This document shows positions 7,900 through 15,642 of a stretch of 64,000 bases of DNA, piece after piece; position 1 is the stretch's first letter, and every line of letters starts with the position of its first letter. The notes below the pieces were generated by a model. It was not told where the DNA came from and ran no database searches. It worked only from the letters and a program-made list of their open reading frames with translations. The stretch covers positions 124,001 to 188,000 of the forward strand of contig NZ_KB898711.1 of the NCBI RefSeq assembly GCF_000377745.1, written 5' to 3'. Origin of the DNA: Gilvimarinus chinensis DSM 19667 (GTDB taxonomy: Bacteria; Pseudomonadota; Gammaproteobacteria; Pseudomonadales; Cellvibrionaceae). A program made the translations under genes and the position numbers.

Positions 7900-10110
7900 T
7901 CACTCAGAAATATTATTATTTTCAGCAGTAAAGGTTGACTCCATACCTGGCACCACACTTTCGACCTTAAACAAAGGCTTGTGACTGTATTGGTTGTCCT
8001 CGATACGAATCACTGGACCACCTACAGTATGCTGAACCAAAATTGGCGCACTGTTTTTAAAATGGCTGTTTTTTATTAAGCCACGCTGAACACCGTGTAA
8101 TAGAACGCTGGCCTCCCCATTTTTCGGCGTAGGGGATGCCGTAACTGTCACACCGTCCATATAAACATGCGGACCAAAGGTACTCTCATCCGTTCCGCCT
8201 CGATACACAACCATTAACCCTCCAGTCGCGTTAGTTACCGTCGAGTTTTTCACGGTCACATACTCGGCGTTGTACATACCATAATCGTCTCTTTCTGAAT
8301 CTAACTTCAGAACTGAACCCTTTATGTTATTAAAAGTGGAGTTCTCAACTAAAACATGATCAGCAAAGGTACTTTTGCGAAGCTTGATCACATCAAAGTC
8401 TTTGTTTATGTCCAGATCACTGACCGCTACGCCCACCAACTCGAGAACAAAGTTCTTTGTCATTGGTGCGCTATCAGACCGGATAACCGCATTCGCCTTA
8501 TCATCAGGTGCTCGAACACCACTAATGGACAAATCCTGTAGTCGAAGTGAACCGCCATTTTTAAGGTCTACCAGTGACTTGCGCGAGAAGGTTATACGGG
8601 TTTTCTCTTTACCTTGCCCGCGAAGCACTAATGGCTTATCCAGCAGAAGCGTTTTAGAAAAATGAAAATCACCTTCACCCAACACCATCTCGGCACCGCT
8701 TTCTAACTGCTGATAAGCGTCAATAACCGTGTCGGTACCAGACTCAACTTTCATTTTCTTAGCGACAGAAAGAAGAGTATTTTTTTCCGGTTTAGGGTAC
8801 CAAGATACCCCCACCTCGCTCTTCTCTATAGGAAGGTCATACTCAGGTTTCTCAACTGACTTAACAAGGCTAAAGCCAGAGGCAAGGGCCTCATCCACGG
8901 AAAAGTTTGCCTTATTACCCTCAAACTCTATGCCGCTTACGCTATCGTGCAGTTCAAAAGGAGACTCACCGGAATCATTGATAACGGTATTGTTTACAAA
9001 ACGAGTGTCCACCGGCGCGGCACTGCGCTCCTCATCACTGCCCGCGCCAAAGATAATACGATCAACATTCAGCAGGGTATTGTCTGATATCACCGAGTTT
9101 TTAACTTGATGATAACGATTTATCGGCGAGTTAGGGACACCATTCATAACCACTAATCCGCCACCGAAACGGGAGCCGGTAAGACCCGACATGAAATTGT
9201 TTTTTACCACCTGATTAGCATTAATGACTCTTATGCCGCCAGTGTGGTCTACCCCATTACCGATAAAAGCGTTACCTTCTACCAAATTGCCATTACCGTG
9301 TCGCAAGGTCAAAGTTCCACGCGACTCAAAAAACACGTTATTTTTAATAACGTTCTTTCCCGATTTATTAGAGATAATTTCAACCTCACCATCACAGCGA
9401 TCAAAATAATTATGCGCGACAGTGGTAAAAGAATCTGTGAGAGAAAAATGACTGGTTCCAATACGTAAAGTTTCACCACCATTTGAGCCAAGAACAGGAC
9501 GAGGCCCAAAGTAGTTGTACTCAATTTTATGGTGATTTTCTCGACTATGAACGGTATCCAGCCGAACCGCCATGGTCACACCTTTATTCCGCTTGTAGCT
9601 AAAATGGTTGTGATCGATACGGTTATTTTTTCCGTAAATACTGACCCAGTAATCAGTTTCATAGCGATCTGGATTACTAAAATCGTCAATAACAATTTCG
9701 GTTAATCGTGTATTTACAGCAACTGTCGAATAATCTGACTCACTTGCAGGCTTTGCGGTGCGAAAAGATATAACCGCATCAGATGGCGTATAACCATCTT
9801 TAAATACCAGCCCCCTAACCACCAGATGCTCACCGGCCAGCTTTAAATTTGAGCGACCAGTAATAATAGCGTTGCCAGGATTGGCAGCGGCCAGGGTTAT
9901 CGGTTGTTTCTCAGTGCCTTTACCACTGAACACAAGCTCGACATCTCGCCATTCACCATCGCCCAACAATAAACGATCTCCAGGCTGTAGCTTATCGACG
10001 GCCTGCTGATACTGTGAAAAATTGGAAACGGTGAAGTCTTTTGCCGTCGCGAAAGCCGAAGCAAAGGAAAGAAAAATAACGCCAGAAAAAACAGAAATCT
10101 TATTATTCAT
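7900..10110 (-). CDS. PL6 alginate lyase (AlyGC/OalS6-type)
   Basis: This is a polysaccharide lyase of family 6 (chondroitinase B-like right-handed beta-helix), cutting alginate or its oligomers. The 736 aa protein has a signal peptide (VFSGVIFLSFASAFATA), a catalytic beta-helix domain with the motifs GSNGGETLRIGTS and DGEVEIISNKSG, and a second beta-helix of about 300 residues, as in the roughly 750 aa two-domain AlyGC group. The lysine of SNKSG (residue about 249) and the arginine of LRHGN (about 270) are 21 residues apart, the same spacing as the Lys220/Arg241 pair in AlyGC. It is the first gene of the operon. ATG 10110 is preferred to a GTG five codons upstream. Confidence 0.9.
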   Translation of the reverse strand: MNNKISVFSGVIFLSFASAFATAKDFTVSNFSQYQQAVDKLQPGDRLLLGDGEWRDVELVFSGKGTEKQPITLAAANPGNAIITGRSNLKLAGEHLVVRGLVFKDGYTPSDAVISFRTAKPASESDYSTVAVNTRLTEIVIDDFSNPDRYETDYWVSIYGKNNRIDHNHFSYKRNKGVTMAVRLDTVHSRENHHKIEYNYFGPRPVLGSNGGETLRIGTSHFSLTDSFTTVAHNYFDRCDGEVEIISNKSGKNVIKNNVFFESRGTLTLRHGNGNLVEGNAFIGNGVDHTGGIRVINANQVVKNNFMSGLTGSRFGGGLVVMNGVPNSPINRYHQVKNSVISDNTLLNVDRIIFGAGSDEERSAAPVDTRFVNNTVINDSGESPFELHDSVSGIEFEGNKANFSVDEALASGFSLVKSVEKPEYDLPIEKSEVGVSWYPKPEKNTLLSVAKKMKVESGTDTVIDAYQQLESGAEMVLGEGDFHFSKTLLLDKPLVLRGQGKEKTRITFSRKSLVDLKNGGSLRLQDLSISGVRAPDDKANAVIRSDSAPMTKNFVLELVGVAVSDLDINKDFDVIKLRKSTFADHVLVENSTFNNIKGSVLKLDSERDDYGMYNAEYVTVKNSTVTNATGGLMVVYRGGTDESTFGPHVYMDGVTVTASPTPKNGEASVLLHGVQRGLIKNSHFKNSAPILVQHTVGGPVIRIEDNQYSHKPLFKVESVVPGMESTFTAENNNISE

Positions 10111-10133
10111 GTAATTACACCACACTTACGCCC

Positions 10134-10169
10134 AAAAAAAGCGGCCGGACCTCCTACGGAAGTCCGGCC
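10134..10169 (-). terminator. Terminator-like hairpin in the leader of the alginate lyase operon
   Basis: Reading leftward, an 8-bp GC-rich stem GGCCGGAC/GTCCGGCC, extended internally by TCC/GGA, is followed by seven T residues. This is a full intrinsic terminator. It lies 24-59 bp before the PL6 ATG and downstream of the predicted promoter at 10296-10325. A second hairpin, CTAGAA/TTCTAG with inner AGCG/CGCT, lies just upstream at 10186-10214. Together they suggest attenuation of the operon; a role in mRNA stability is the alternative. Nothing else is recognised between 10170 and 10295. Confidence 0.6.
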
Positions 10170-10295
10170 CAAGGAGAGCCACACACTAGAACCAGCGCTA
10201 TCGCTTGCTTCTAGCCTGGGACCAGTGCTCGTATTCCCTAGACCATACAACGCTCAGAAACCTGAAATCTAAGATGTATCGACTATTCGTTGCCT

Positions 10296-10336
10296 AGACT
10301 AGCAACCTGACAACAATAGTGTCAACCAATTATTAT
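10296..10336 (-). promoter_or_regulatory. Promoter of the alginate operon overlapped by a GntR-type operator
   Basis: On the minus strand a perfect -35 TTGACA (10325-10320) is followed 18 bp later by TAGTCT as the best -10. The plus-strand stretch AGTGTCAACCAATTATTAT (10318-10336) is identical over 19 bp to one upstream of the dehydrogenase gene (14386-14404). Its core, GTGT-CA-ACCA, approximates the FadR-subfamily half-site pattern TNGT-N-ACNA. Overlap with -35 suggests repression by one or both neighbouring regulators. The sequence match is direct; the binding is inferred. Confidence 0.65.
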
Positions 10337-10550
10337 TACAAAAAATACAGAAAACCTTGATAAGCCTGTATTTTTTCGTCTGAAAACGGAAATTACCACT
10401 TATTTCAACGCTCCCCCCTACTTCACCACAAAAAGTCCAAACCACTCAGAATAACAGCTAACACATTGTTTTATATAGATATATACACAAAGACACTCAT
10501 CAAAACGCCCCCCCCACTCTCAGCAAAAGCGTGCCAACACCACATCGTCT

Positions 10551-10590
10551 ACCAATGCGTATTACCAATTGGCCGTATTCATGCTAGGAT
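10551..10590 (+). promoter_or_regulatory. Promoter/operator of the first gntR gene
   Basis: TTACCA (-35, 10562-10567), a 17-bp spacer and TAGGAT (-10, 10585-10590) precede the regulator gene. The -35 lies inside ACCAATGCGTATTACCAATT. The counterpart before the second regulator (14626-14645) is ACCAACCTGTATTACCAATT, with the same promoter spacing. The conserved ACCAAY-NN-GTATTACCAATT points to autoregulation. The rest of 10337-10550 is AT-rich with no gene seen. Confidence 0.55.
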
Positions 10591-10635
10591 CAACCTCACA
10601 ACAATTCATTTAAAACGATTTTGGATACTGAAGGC

Positions 10636-11400
10636 ATGAACAAGCCCGGCGGAATTAAAACTCAAAGAACATATCGCAAAGTGGCAGATAAGATGTTGAA
10701 AGCGCTTGACTCAGGCGAATTCCCTGCAGGCGCACGCCTACCTCCCGAGCGAGAGCTTTCCGAAAGATACGGCGTTAGTAGGCCTACCATTCGCGAGGCC
10801 ATTATCGCGCTGGAGGTTATGGGGAGGGTGGAAGTGCACACAGGCTCAGGCGTGTATGCCGTTAAATCATTCAAGACCAAAAGCGACAACCCCAGAGAGT
10901 ACAGCCCCTTTGAAATCACCGAAGCTCGCGTACTGATTGAGTCGGAAACCGCCGCTCTTGCAGCCTCAACCATGAGCGAAGAAGAGCTGAACGAATTGGC
11001 CGACGCTTTGGAAGAGATGGTACAGGAAAACAAAAATGGCGATTTAACTTCAGAGGTCGCCGATAAAAAATTTCACTCCATCATTGCCCAATCAACCCAC
11101 AATCGGCCACTGATGAATATCATTCGTCACCTTTGGGATATTCAAGCCAACCTGCCAGAAATCAAAACCGCTCATCAGTCAGTCTGCAAAACCGATGGGC
11201 AAAAGCGCATTGAAGAGCACCGGCAGATTCTAAACACTCTAAAAGCTCGTGATGCTCAAGCAGCCCGCGTTTCAATGCGGAACCATTTTTCCCGCTCGCT
11301 GGACGCCTTGCACGCCACCACAGAAAAACACGCCGTGGAAGAGATTCAAAGGCAACTTAACGCCCGCAGGGAAAGGTTTTCGTTAAGTCGAATTCAATAA
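10636..11400 (+). CDS. GntR-family transcriptional regulator, FadR subfamily (copy 1)
   Basis: This is a predicted DNA-binding regulator of the alginate genes. The 254 aa protein has an N-terminal winged helix-turn-helix (PPERELSERYGVSRPTIREAI, about residues 35-55) and an alpha-helical FCD ligand domain whose metal or ligand residues include the EARVLIE segment, His in FHSIIA and His in RNHFSRSLDALHA. It is very similar along its whole length to the regulator at 14715-15491, and the HTH region is almost identical, so the two probably read the same sites. ATG 10636 is used; a TTG at 10621 is also in frame and neither has a good ribosome site. The effector is probably an alginate-derived acid such as KDG or DEH (inference). 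Confidence 0.88.
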   Translation: MNKPGGIKTQRTYRKVADKMLKALDSGEFPAGARLPPERELSERYGVSRPTIREAIIALEVMGRVEVHTGSGVYAVKSFKTKSDNPREYSPFEITEARVLIESETAALAASTMSEEELNELADALEEMVQENKNGDLTSEVADKKFHSIIAQSTHNRPLMNIIRHLWDIQANLPEIKTAHQSVCKTDGQKRIEEHRQILNTLKARDAQAARVSMRNHFSRSLDALHATTEKHAVEEIQRQLNARRERFSLSRIQ

Positions 11401-11436
11401 GCATCCATTGTTTTAATCGTAAATGAGGTAACTCGT

Positions 11437-11502
11437 ATGACCAAAAGCGCTGCACCAAACAAAGACAACATAGCTACTCGCGCAATAAAGCCTATGAGTT
11501 AG
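11437..11502 (+). CDS. Possible 21-aa small ORF between gntR and the transporter
   Basis: An ATG preceded by a good ribosome site (GAGGTAACTCGT) opens a 21-codon frame starting MTKSAAPNKDN and ending at TAG. It sits 36 bp after the regulator stop and 66 bp before the transporter. It is hydrophilic with no recognisable domain. It could be a leader peptide, a relic of a lost gene start, or chance. The ribosome site is the only positive evidence. Confidence 0.25.
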   Translation: MTKSAAPNKDNIATRAIKPMS

Positions 11503-11568
11503 TCTAAGAGCATTTACACATTCAAATCACTCTACACTCAATATAAGCACCTTTTAGGGGGTAAAATA

Positions 11569-12876
11569 ATGAAAGTTAAAAACCTGCGATGGTGGGTGAT
11601 CACACTCATCGCTCTCGCCACTATCATCAATTATATTGATCGACAGACCATGAATGTTCTGTGGGCCACCAGTATGGGGGAGGACCTCTACCCCGACTTA
11701 GACGCCGACGGAAGAAAAGCCATTTACGGCACCATTTCTGGATTTTTTATTCTCGCCTACGCTTTAGGCCAGGCCATTTTTGGCAAAATTTTTGACTGGG
11801 TAGGCACCAGAATCGGGTTTGCTCTATCCATAGGCGTGTGGTCGATTGCTACCGCGCTGCACGCTTTCGGTCAAGGCGTTGTATCCTTGAGTATCTTCCG
11901 CAGCCTCCTCGGTGTGGCTGAGGCCGGTAACTGGCCCGGGGCTGCAAAAGGTAACGCCGAATGGTTCCCTTCTAAAGAGCGCGCCTTAGCTCAGGGGATT
12001 TTCAATTCGGGGGCAGCCATTGGTGGCTTGGTGTCCATTCCCATTATCGCCTTTCTGGCGGTGTATTTTAGCTGGCAGGCAATCTTTGTCATCGTCGGCC
12101 TTCTGGGCTTACTGTGGTTAATCCCTTGGCTGGTACTGGTTAAAGCGCCACCCCAAAGCCACCCCTGGATCACCGAAGAAGAGCGTGAATACATTCTTAC
12201 CGGCCAAAAAACAACACCGGCGACAGATGATAACAATGTAGAAACAGAATACGCTCCAGACACCAAAGAGATGCTCTCTCGCAAACAAAGCTGGGGGGTA
12301 ATTATCGCCTCTGCAGCCATTGATCCAATTTGGTGGCTCTTCGTATTCTGGATACCCACCTACCTCGCCGAAGTGTACAACATGGACGTGAAAGGAATTG
12401 CACTGTACGGCTGGGTGCCTTACGTCGGAGCCATGTTTGGCGCGTGGTTTGGGGGGCTGCTGTCTCAAAACCGAATCAATGCAGGCTGGACCATCAATAA
12501 AACGCGAAAGTTTGTCATCACCCTGGGCTGCCTGCTTATGCTGCCTTGCCTATTAGCCATGGCCAACCCGGGCGGCCCCGTTACCGCGGTTTTGCTTATG
12601 GGCGTGATTTTATTTGGTTTTCAAACCACGATTAGCAGTGTACAGACCCTGCCCGCAGACATGCTAAGCCAAAAATCAGTCGGCACACTTTCGGGCTTTT
12701 CCGGCATGGCCGCCAAGTTTTCAGCCTGGGGACTAACCATATTCGTTCCCTGGCTAACCCAAGGCGGTAATTACACCCCGGCATTTGTCATTGGTGCCTC
12801 ACTGGCTCTTATCGCCTTAGCCGCCATCTGGATTCTTATTCCTACCGTAGAACCACTGAAAGCCAAAAACAATTAA
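11569..12876 (+). CDS. MFS transporter, ACS/ExuT-like uronate permease (probable DEH importer)
   Basis: An inner-membrane major facilitator permease, likely importing DEH or related uronates by cation symport. The 435 aa protein has about 12 membrane segments. The anion:cation symporter family pattern is clear: N-terminal NYIDRQTMNVL in TM1, the loop 2-3 motif GKIFDWVGTRIGF, and SLLGVAEAGNWPGAAKGNAEWFP in TM4-5, as in hexuronate transporters (ExuT). A purine-rich AGGGGG lies 8-13 bp before ATG. It is encoded between the two regulators on the opposite strand to the lyases, a common position for the DEH importer. The exact substrate is inferred from context. Confidence 0.88.
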   Translation: MKVKNLRWWVITLIALATIINYIDRQTMNVLWATSMGEDLYPDLDADGRKAIYGTISGFFILAYALGQAIFGKIFDWVGTRIGFALSIGVWSIATALHAFGQGVVSLSIFRSLLGVAEAGNWPGAAKGNAEWFPSKERALAQGIFNSGAAIGGLVSIPIIAFLAVYFSWQAIFVIVGLLGLLWLIPWLVLVKAPPQSHPWITEEEREYILTGQKTTPATDDNNVETEYAPDTKEMLSRKQSWGVIIASAAIDPIWWLFVFWIPTYLAEVYNMDVKGIALYGWVPYVGAMFGAWFGGLLSQNRINAGWTINKTRKFVITLGCLLMLPCLLAMANPGGPVTAVLLMGVILFGFQTTISSVQTLPADMLSQKSVGTLSGFSGMAAKFSAWGLTIFVPWLTQGGNYTPAFVIGASLALIALAAIWILIPTVEPLKAKNN

Positions 12877-12910
12877 AGCCTAAAGTCACAACCTGGCTTT
12901 TAAACGTCAA

Positions 12911-12947
12911 AAAGTCGCTCGAACACCCACAGTGTTCGAGCGACTTT
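12911..12947. terminator. Perfect 16-bp hairpin after the transporter gene
   Basis: The sequence 12911-12926 is fully complementary to 12932-12947 (AAAGTCGCTCGAACAC with a 5-nt loop CCACA). The rightward exit has only TTT then CCTCC; the leftward exit has five T residues. It probably ends the transporter transcript and may act in both directions. The following stretch to about 13146 contains no gene that I can support. Confidence 0.7.
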
Positions 12948-13146
12948 CCTCCCTCTTCCCAGTACACCTAACCCAGCTAAAAGCGCCTCTAAAAACTGCG
13001 CAGGCTCAGCCCCCTAACAGACCACAAGCCTCCTACAGACTCACCCCTAACAGCCTCTACCTACCCGATACTGAGATAAAAAATTCACAGGCACGTGAAA
13101 AACTAAAAATAAAACCTGGAGCACTTTACCAAGAAAGATGCGGCAC

Positions 13147-13183
13147 AAAAAAGCCGGGCTTTGAACAAACAAAGCCCGGCTTT
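13147..13183 (-). terminator. Rho-independent terminator of the dehydrogenase gene
   Basis: Leftward, a perfect 14-bp stem (AAAGCCGGGCTTTG with its complement, 6-nt loop) is followed by a six-T run. It starts 36 bp after the stop codon at 13219, as expected for an intrinsic terminator. Confidence 0.85.
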
Positions 13184-13218
13184 CTATCTAAGACCGATCA
13201 GCTCAATCGCTTATCAAG

Positions 13219-14097
13219 CTATTTTTCCAGCTTAAGATAATAGTCAAAGATTTCTGGCACATTTCCATTACCCATACCTGCATCAAATGCAGCCTGCAAA
13301 CCTTCAGAAGTGCCTTCGGCAATAGGCGCTTTGGTGCCTAAATCCTTAACCATTTCCAAAAAGTAACCCAAATCTTTGTTCGCATTGGCAATGGAAAAGC
13401 CCAAATCACTTACGCCATCAACAGCATAGTTTTTGCAAAACTGCATAAATGGAGAGCTCGAAGGCCCAGTGGACATGATGTCAAACAACTGCTGACGATC
13501 AACACCCGCCTTATCAGCCACGGCAAACGCTTGAGACATTGCACACACAGTGGTCATACCCATGAAATTGTTTATCAGTTTAGTGGTATGGCCCGCCCCC
13601 AATGCACCAAGGTAAAAAACATTTTCACCTTGCTGCTCTAAAACCGGCTTAACTTTTTCAAAAGTTTCTTTATCGCCCGACGCCATGATGTTTAACAATC
13701 CATCTTTAGCGTGAGCAGGAGTACGCCCAAGAGGTGCGTCCACCATGCCAGCCCCTTTCTTGGCCAGATCAGCACCGATTTTACGCGTGGAAGCCGGAAT
13801 TGAGGTGCCAAAATCTACCAGGACAGCCCCTTCTTTGATTCCAGCCAAAATCCCTTCATCCCCATAAACGAGCTTTTCAACGACATTGGAGGTGGTCAGG
13901 CACAACATAACAATGTCACTAGCTTCAGCCAGTTCTTTGGCTGTTTTGGCCTGCTTAGCGCCACGCGCCACAACGGCATCTACCGCCTCTTGATTCAAGT
14001 CCATAACAATGGGTTCGTAACCTTTCTTTTGCAGGTTCTCCACCATGTTGCCACCCATCAGACCCAGGCCGATGAACCCAATAACAGGATTTGTCAT
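13219..14097 (-). CDS. Beta-hydroxyacid dehydrogenase (3-hydroxyisobutyrate dehydrogenase/tartronate semialdehyde reductase family)
   Basis: An NAD(P)-dependent reductase of the 6-phosphogluconate dehydrogenase-like superfamily. The roughly 292 aa protein starts with the Rossmann motif GFIGLGLMGGNM, followed by VMDLNQE, the substrate-binding DAPLGRTPAHAKDG, and the catalytic-lysine segment GAGHTTKLINNFMG. Start ATG 14097 has GGAG 8 bp upstream; earlier in-frame starts extend to 14148. It is transcribed alone from a promoter carrying the alginate operator motif, so it belongs to the regulon. Possible substrates are DEH, tartronate semialdehyde or another alginate-derived aldehyde acid; the motifs do not decide. 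Confidence 0.85.
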   Translation of the reverse strand: MTNPVIGFIGLGLMGGNMVENLQKKGYEPIVMDLNQEAVDAVVARGAKQAKTAKELAEASDIVMLCLTTSNVVEKLVYGDEGILAGIKEGAVLVDFGTSIPASTRKIGADLAKKGAGMVDAPLGRTPAHAKDGLLNIMASGDKETFEKVKPVLEQQGENVFYLGALGAGHTTKLINNFMGMTTVCAMSQAFAVADKAGVDRQQLFDIMSTGPSSSPFMQFCKNYAVDGVSDLGFSIANANKDLGYFLEMVKDLGTKAPIAEGTSEGLQAAFDAGMGNGNVPEIFDYYLKLEK

Positions 14098-14363
14098 ACT
14101 CATAACTCCAATATTCAATATGTTTAACTCGGTTTGACGCTTGTGCATACAGCGCGCGCGATACTTCTAGAAGCCAACCAACAGGTAGAAAGAACCAACA
14201 GGCACACCTTTAATATCGCCAATGCAACACTTCAAATCGTTTGACTGTCGCGAATAGAAATAGACCGTGAAAGAGTTTAAAAACCGATGAATTTCAACTT
14301 TTATTATTCACCTCTATCGCCCGCCCACAGGAAGCGCCCAGCCATCTGTAAGCATTCAAGTTT

Positions 14364-14404
14364 AAGTTACCATTCGTGCTGCAAAAGTGTCAACCAATTA
14401 TTAT
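14364..14404 (-). promoter_or_regulatory. Promoter/operator of the dehydrogenase gene
   Basis: Minus-strand TTGACA (14393-14388) with TAACTT 18 bp further on forms a plausible promoter. The 19-bp plus-strand string beginning at 14386 is identical to that at the alginate operon promoter. This predicts co-regulation with the lyases. Confidence 0.65.
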
Positions 14405-14565
14405 GACCGAAACCCTGCAAAGTTCAATTTATCCCTAAAGTTCCACAGCTTAATATTGGTTATACAGCCGTAGGCCTAATCACCCACACCGGCTTAACTT
14501 ATTAATTATTAAGCACTATCGATGCAGATTACAGGATCAATCAATACTGCAAGCCTCTCATTTCT

Positions 14566-14577
14566 TGTCAACCATTC
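14566..14577. promoter_or_regulatory. Additional operator-like site upstream of gntR copy 2
   Basis: TGTCAACCATTC matches the TNGT-CA-ACNA pattern seen at the other sites and at the receptor promoter (TGTCAACCATTT). It is about 60 bp upstream of the gntR copy 2 operator and could serve either divergent gene. The remaining sequence between 14098 and 14714 shows no gene. Confidence 0.4.
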
Positions 14578-14625
14578 GGAAAACCATCCCTCTTTTATCT
14601 AATTTTCTAAGAGGGTTATCGTTAA

Positions 14626-14664
14626 CCAACCTGTATTACCAATTAATGAAATTCATGTTAAGAT
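14626..14664 (+). promoter_or_regulatory. Promoter/operator of the second gntR gene
   Basis: TTACCA (14636-14641), a 17-bp spacer and TAAGAT (14659-14664) form the promoter. The -35 lies inside ACCAACCTGTATTACCAATT, matching the site before the first gntR gene at 18 of 20 bases. This suggests autoregulation or cross-regulation. Confidence 0.55.
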
Positions 14665-14714
14665 CAATTACATAGCAAAAATGTAAACTTTTGATTGTTC
14701 GGAGAGACACGTAC

Positions 14715-15491
14715 ATGAGTAAAACTGGTAGCAGCGGAAACAAGCGAACATATCGCAAGGTTGCTCAAAAAATGCTTGCAGCGCTCGATTCAGGTGAATT
14801 TCCCGCTGGAGCCCGCCTGCCACCCGAACGCGAACTCTCTGAGCGCTATGGTGTCAGCCGGCCCACTATCCGAGAAGCGATTATTGCCCTGGAAGTAATG
14901 GGGCGGGTGGAAGTTCAAACCGGCTCGGGGGTTTATGCGCTCAAGGTTTTCAAAACCAACAGTGACAATCCTCGCGACTACAGCCCCTTTGAAATCACCG
15001 AAGCACGGGTTCTGGTTGAGTCCGAAGCGGCCGCTCTGGCGGCCTCTACACTGACCGATGAACAATTTACCGAGCTAGAGGCGGCACTGGAGGAGATGAG
15101 CCAGGAAAATGAAAGCGGGAACCTGACTTCTGAGGTGGCTGATCGTAAGTTTCACGCCATCATTGCCGAATCAACGCAAAACCGACCATTAATCAACATC
15201 ATTCGCCACCTGTGGGACATTCAGGAAAACCTACCAGACATTAGAATGGCCCATCAGTCGGTCTGTAAAACCGACGGTGAACGACGTATTGCAGAACATC
15301 AGGCCATCCTAGACGCCCTGAAAGCTCGGGATGCCCATACCGCACGGGTCGCTATGCGCAATCACTTTGCCCGATCTATGGACGCCTTACACGCTACCAC
15401 TGAGCAACGTGCCGTCGAAGAAATTCAGCGCCAGCTAAACGCACGACGGGAAAGATTCTCCCTCAATCGCATTCAATACGCTGCCGAATAG
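14715..15491 (+). CDS. GntR-family transcriptional regulator, FadR subfamily (copy 2)
   Basis: Paralogue of the regulator at 10636-11400. The 258 aa protein has the same winged HTH (PPERELSERYGVSRPTIREAI) and FCD domain, with differences scattered mainly through the ligand domain (for example EARVLVESEAAALAAS against EARVLIESETAALAAS). ATG 14715 is chosen for its CGGAGAGA ribosome site 8 bp upstream; an in-frame start 24 bp earlier lacks one. It is divergent from the dehydrogenase gene and convergent with the TonB-dependent receptor. The near-identical DNA-binding region implies a shared operator, whereas the ligand domains may have diverged. Confidence 0.88.
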   Translation: MSKTGSSGNKRTYRKVAQKMLAALDSGEFPAGARLPPERELSERYGVSRPTIREAIIALEVMGRVEVQTGSGVYALKVFKTNSDNPRDYSPFEITEARVLVESEAAALAASTLTDEQFTELEAALEEMSQENESGNLTSEVADRKFHAIIAESTQNRPLINIIRHLWDIQENLPDIRMAHQSVCKTDGERRIAEHQAILDALKARDAHTARVAMRNHFARSMDALHATTEQRAVEEIQRQLNARRERFSLNRIQYAAE

Positions 15492-15592
15492 AGACCCTGC
15501 CCGCCAGCCTCAACACGACAACACTGTGTTGGGGCTTCTTCCCTCCCCCACCACACACAAAAAGCCAGCCTGCAGCAGTACTTTTTTTACCC

Positions 15593-15620
15593 AAAAAAAG
15601 GCCGGGAATCAATCCCGGCC
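15593..15620 (-). terminator. Rho-independent terminator of the TonB-dependent receptor gene
   Basis: Leftward, GGCCGGGA/TCCCGGCC with a 5-nt loop is followed by seven T residues, 22 bp after the receptor stop codon. Confidence 0.85.
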
Positions 15621-15642
15621 TCAACATTAGCTCTAATTAAAA

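Noticed and set aside
12932-13240. A 102-codon plus-strand frame after the transporter
   Set aside because: It starts inside a terminator hairpin and spans a second terminator; no domain or ribosome site.
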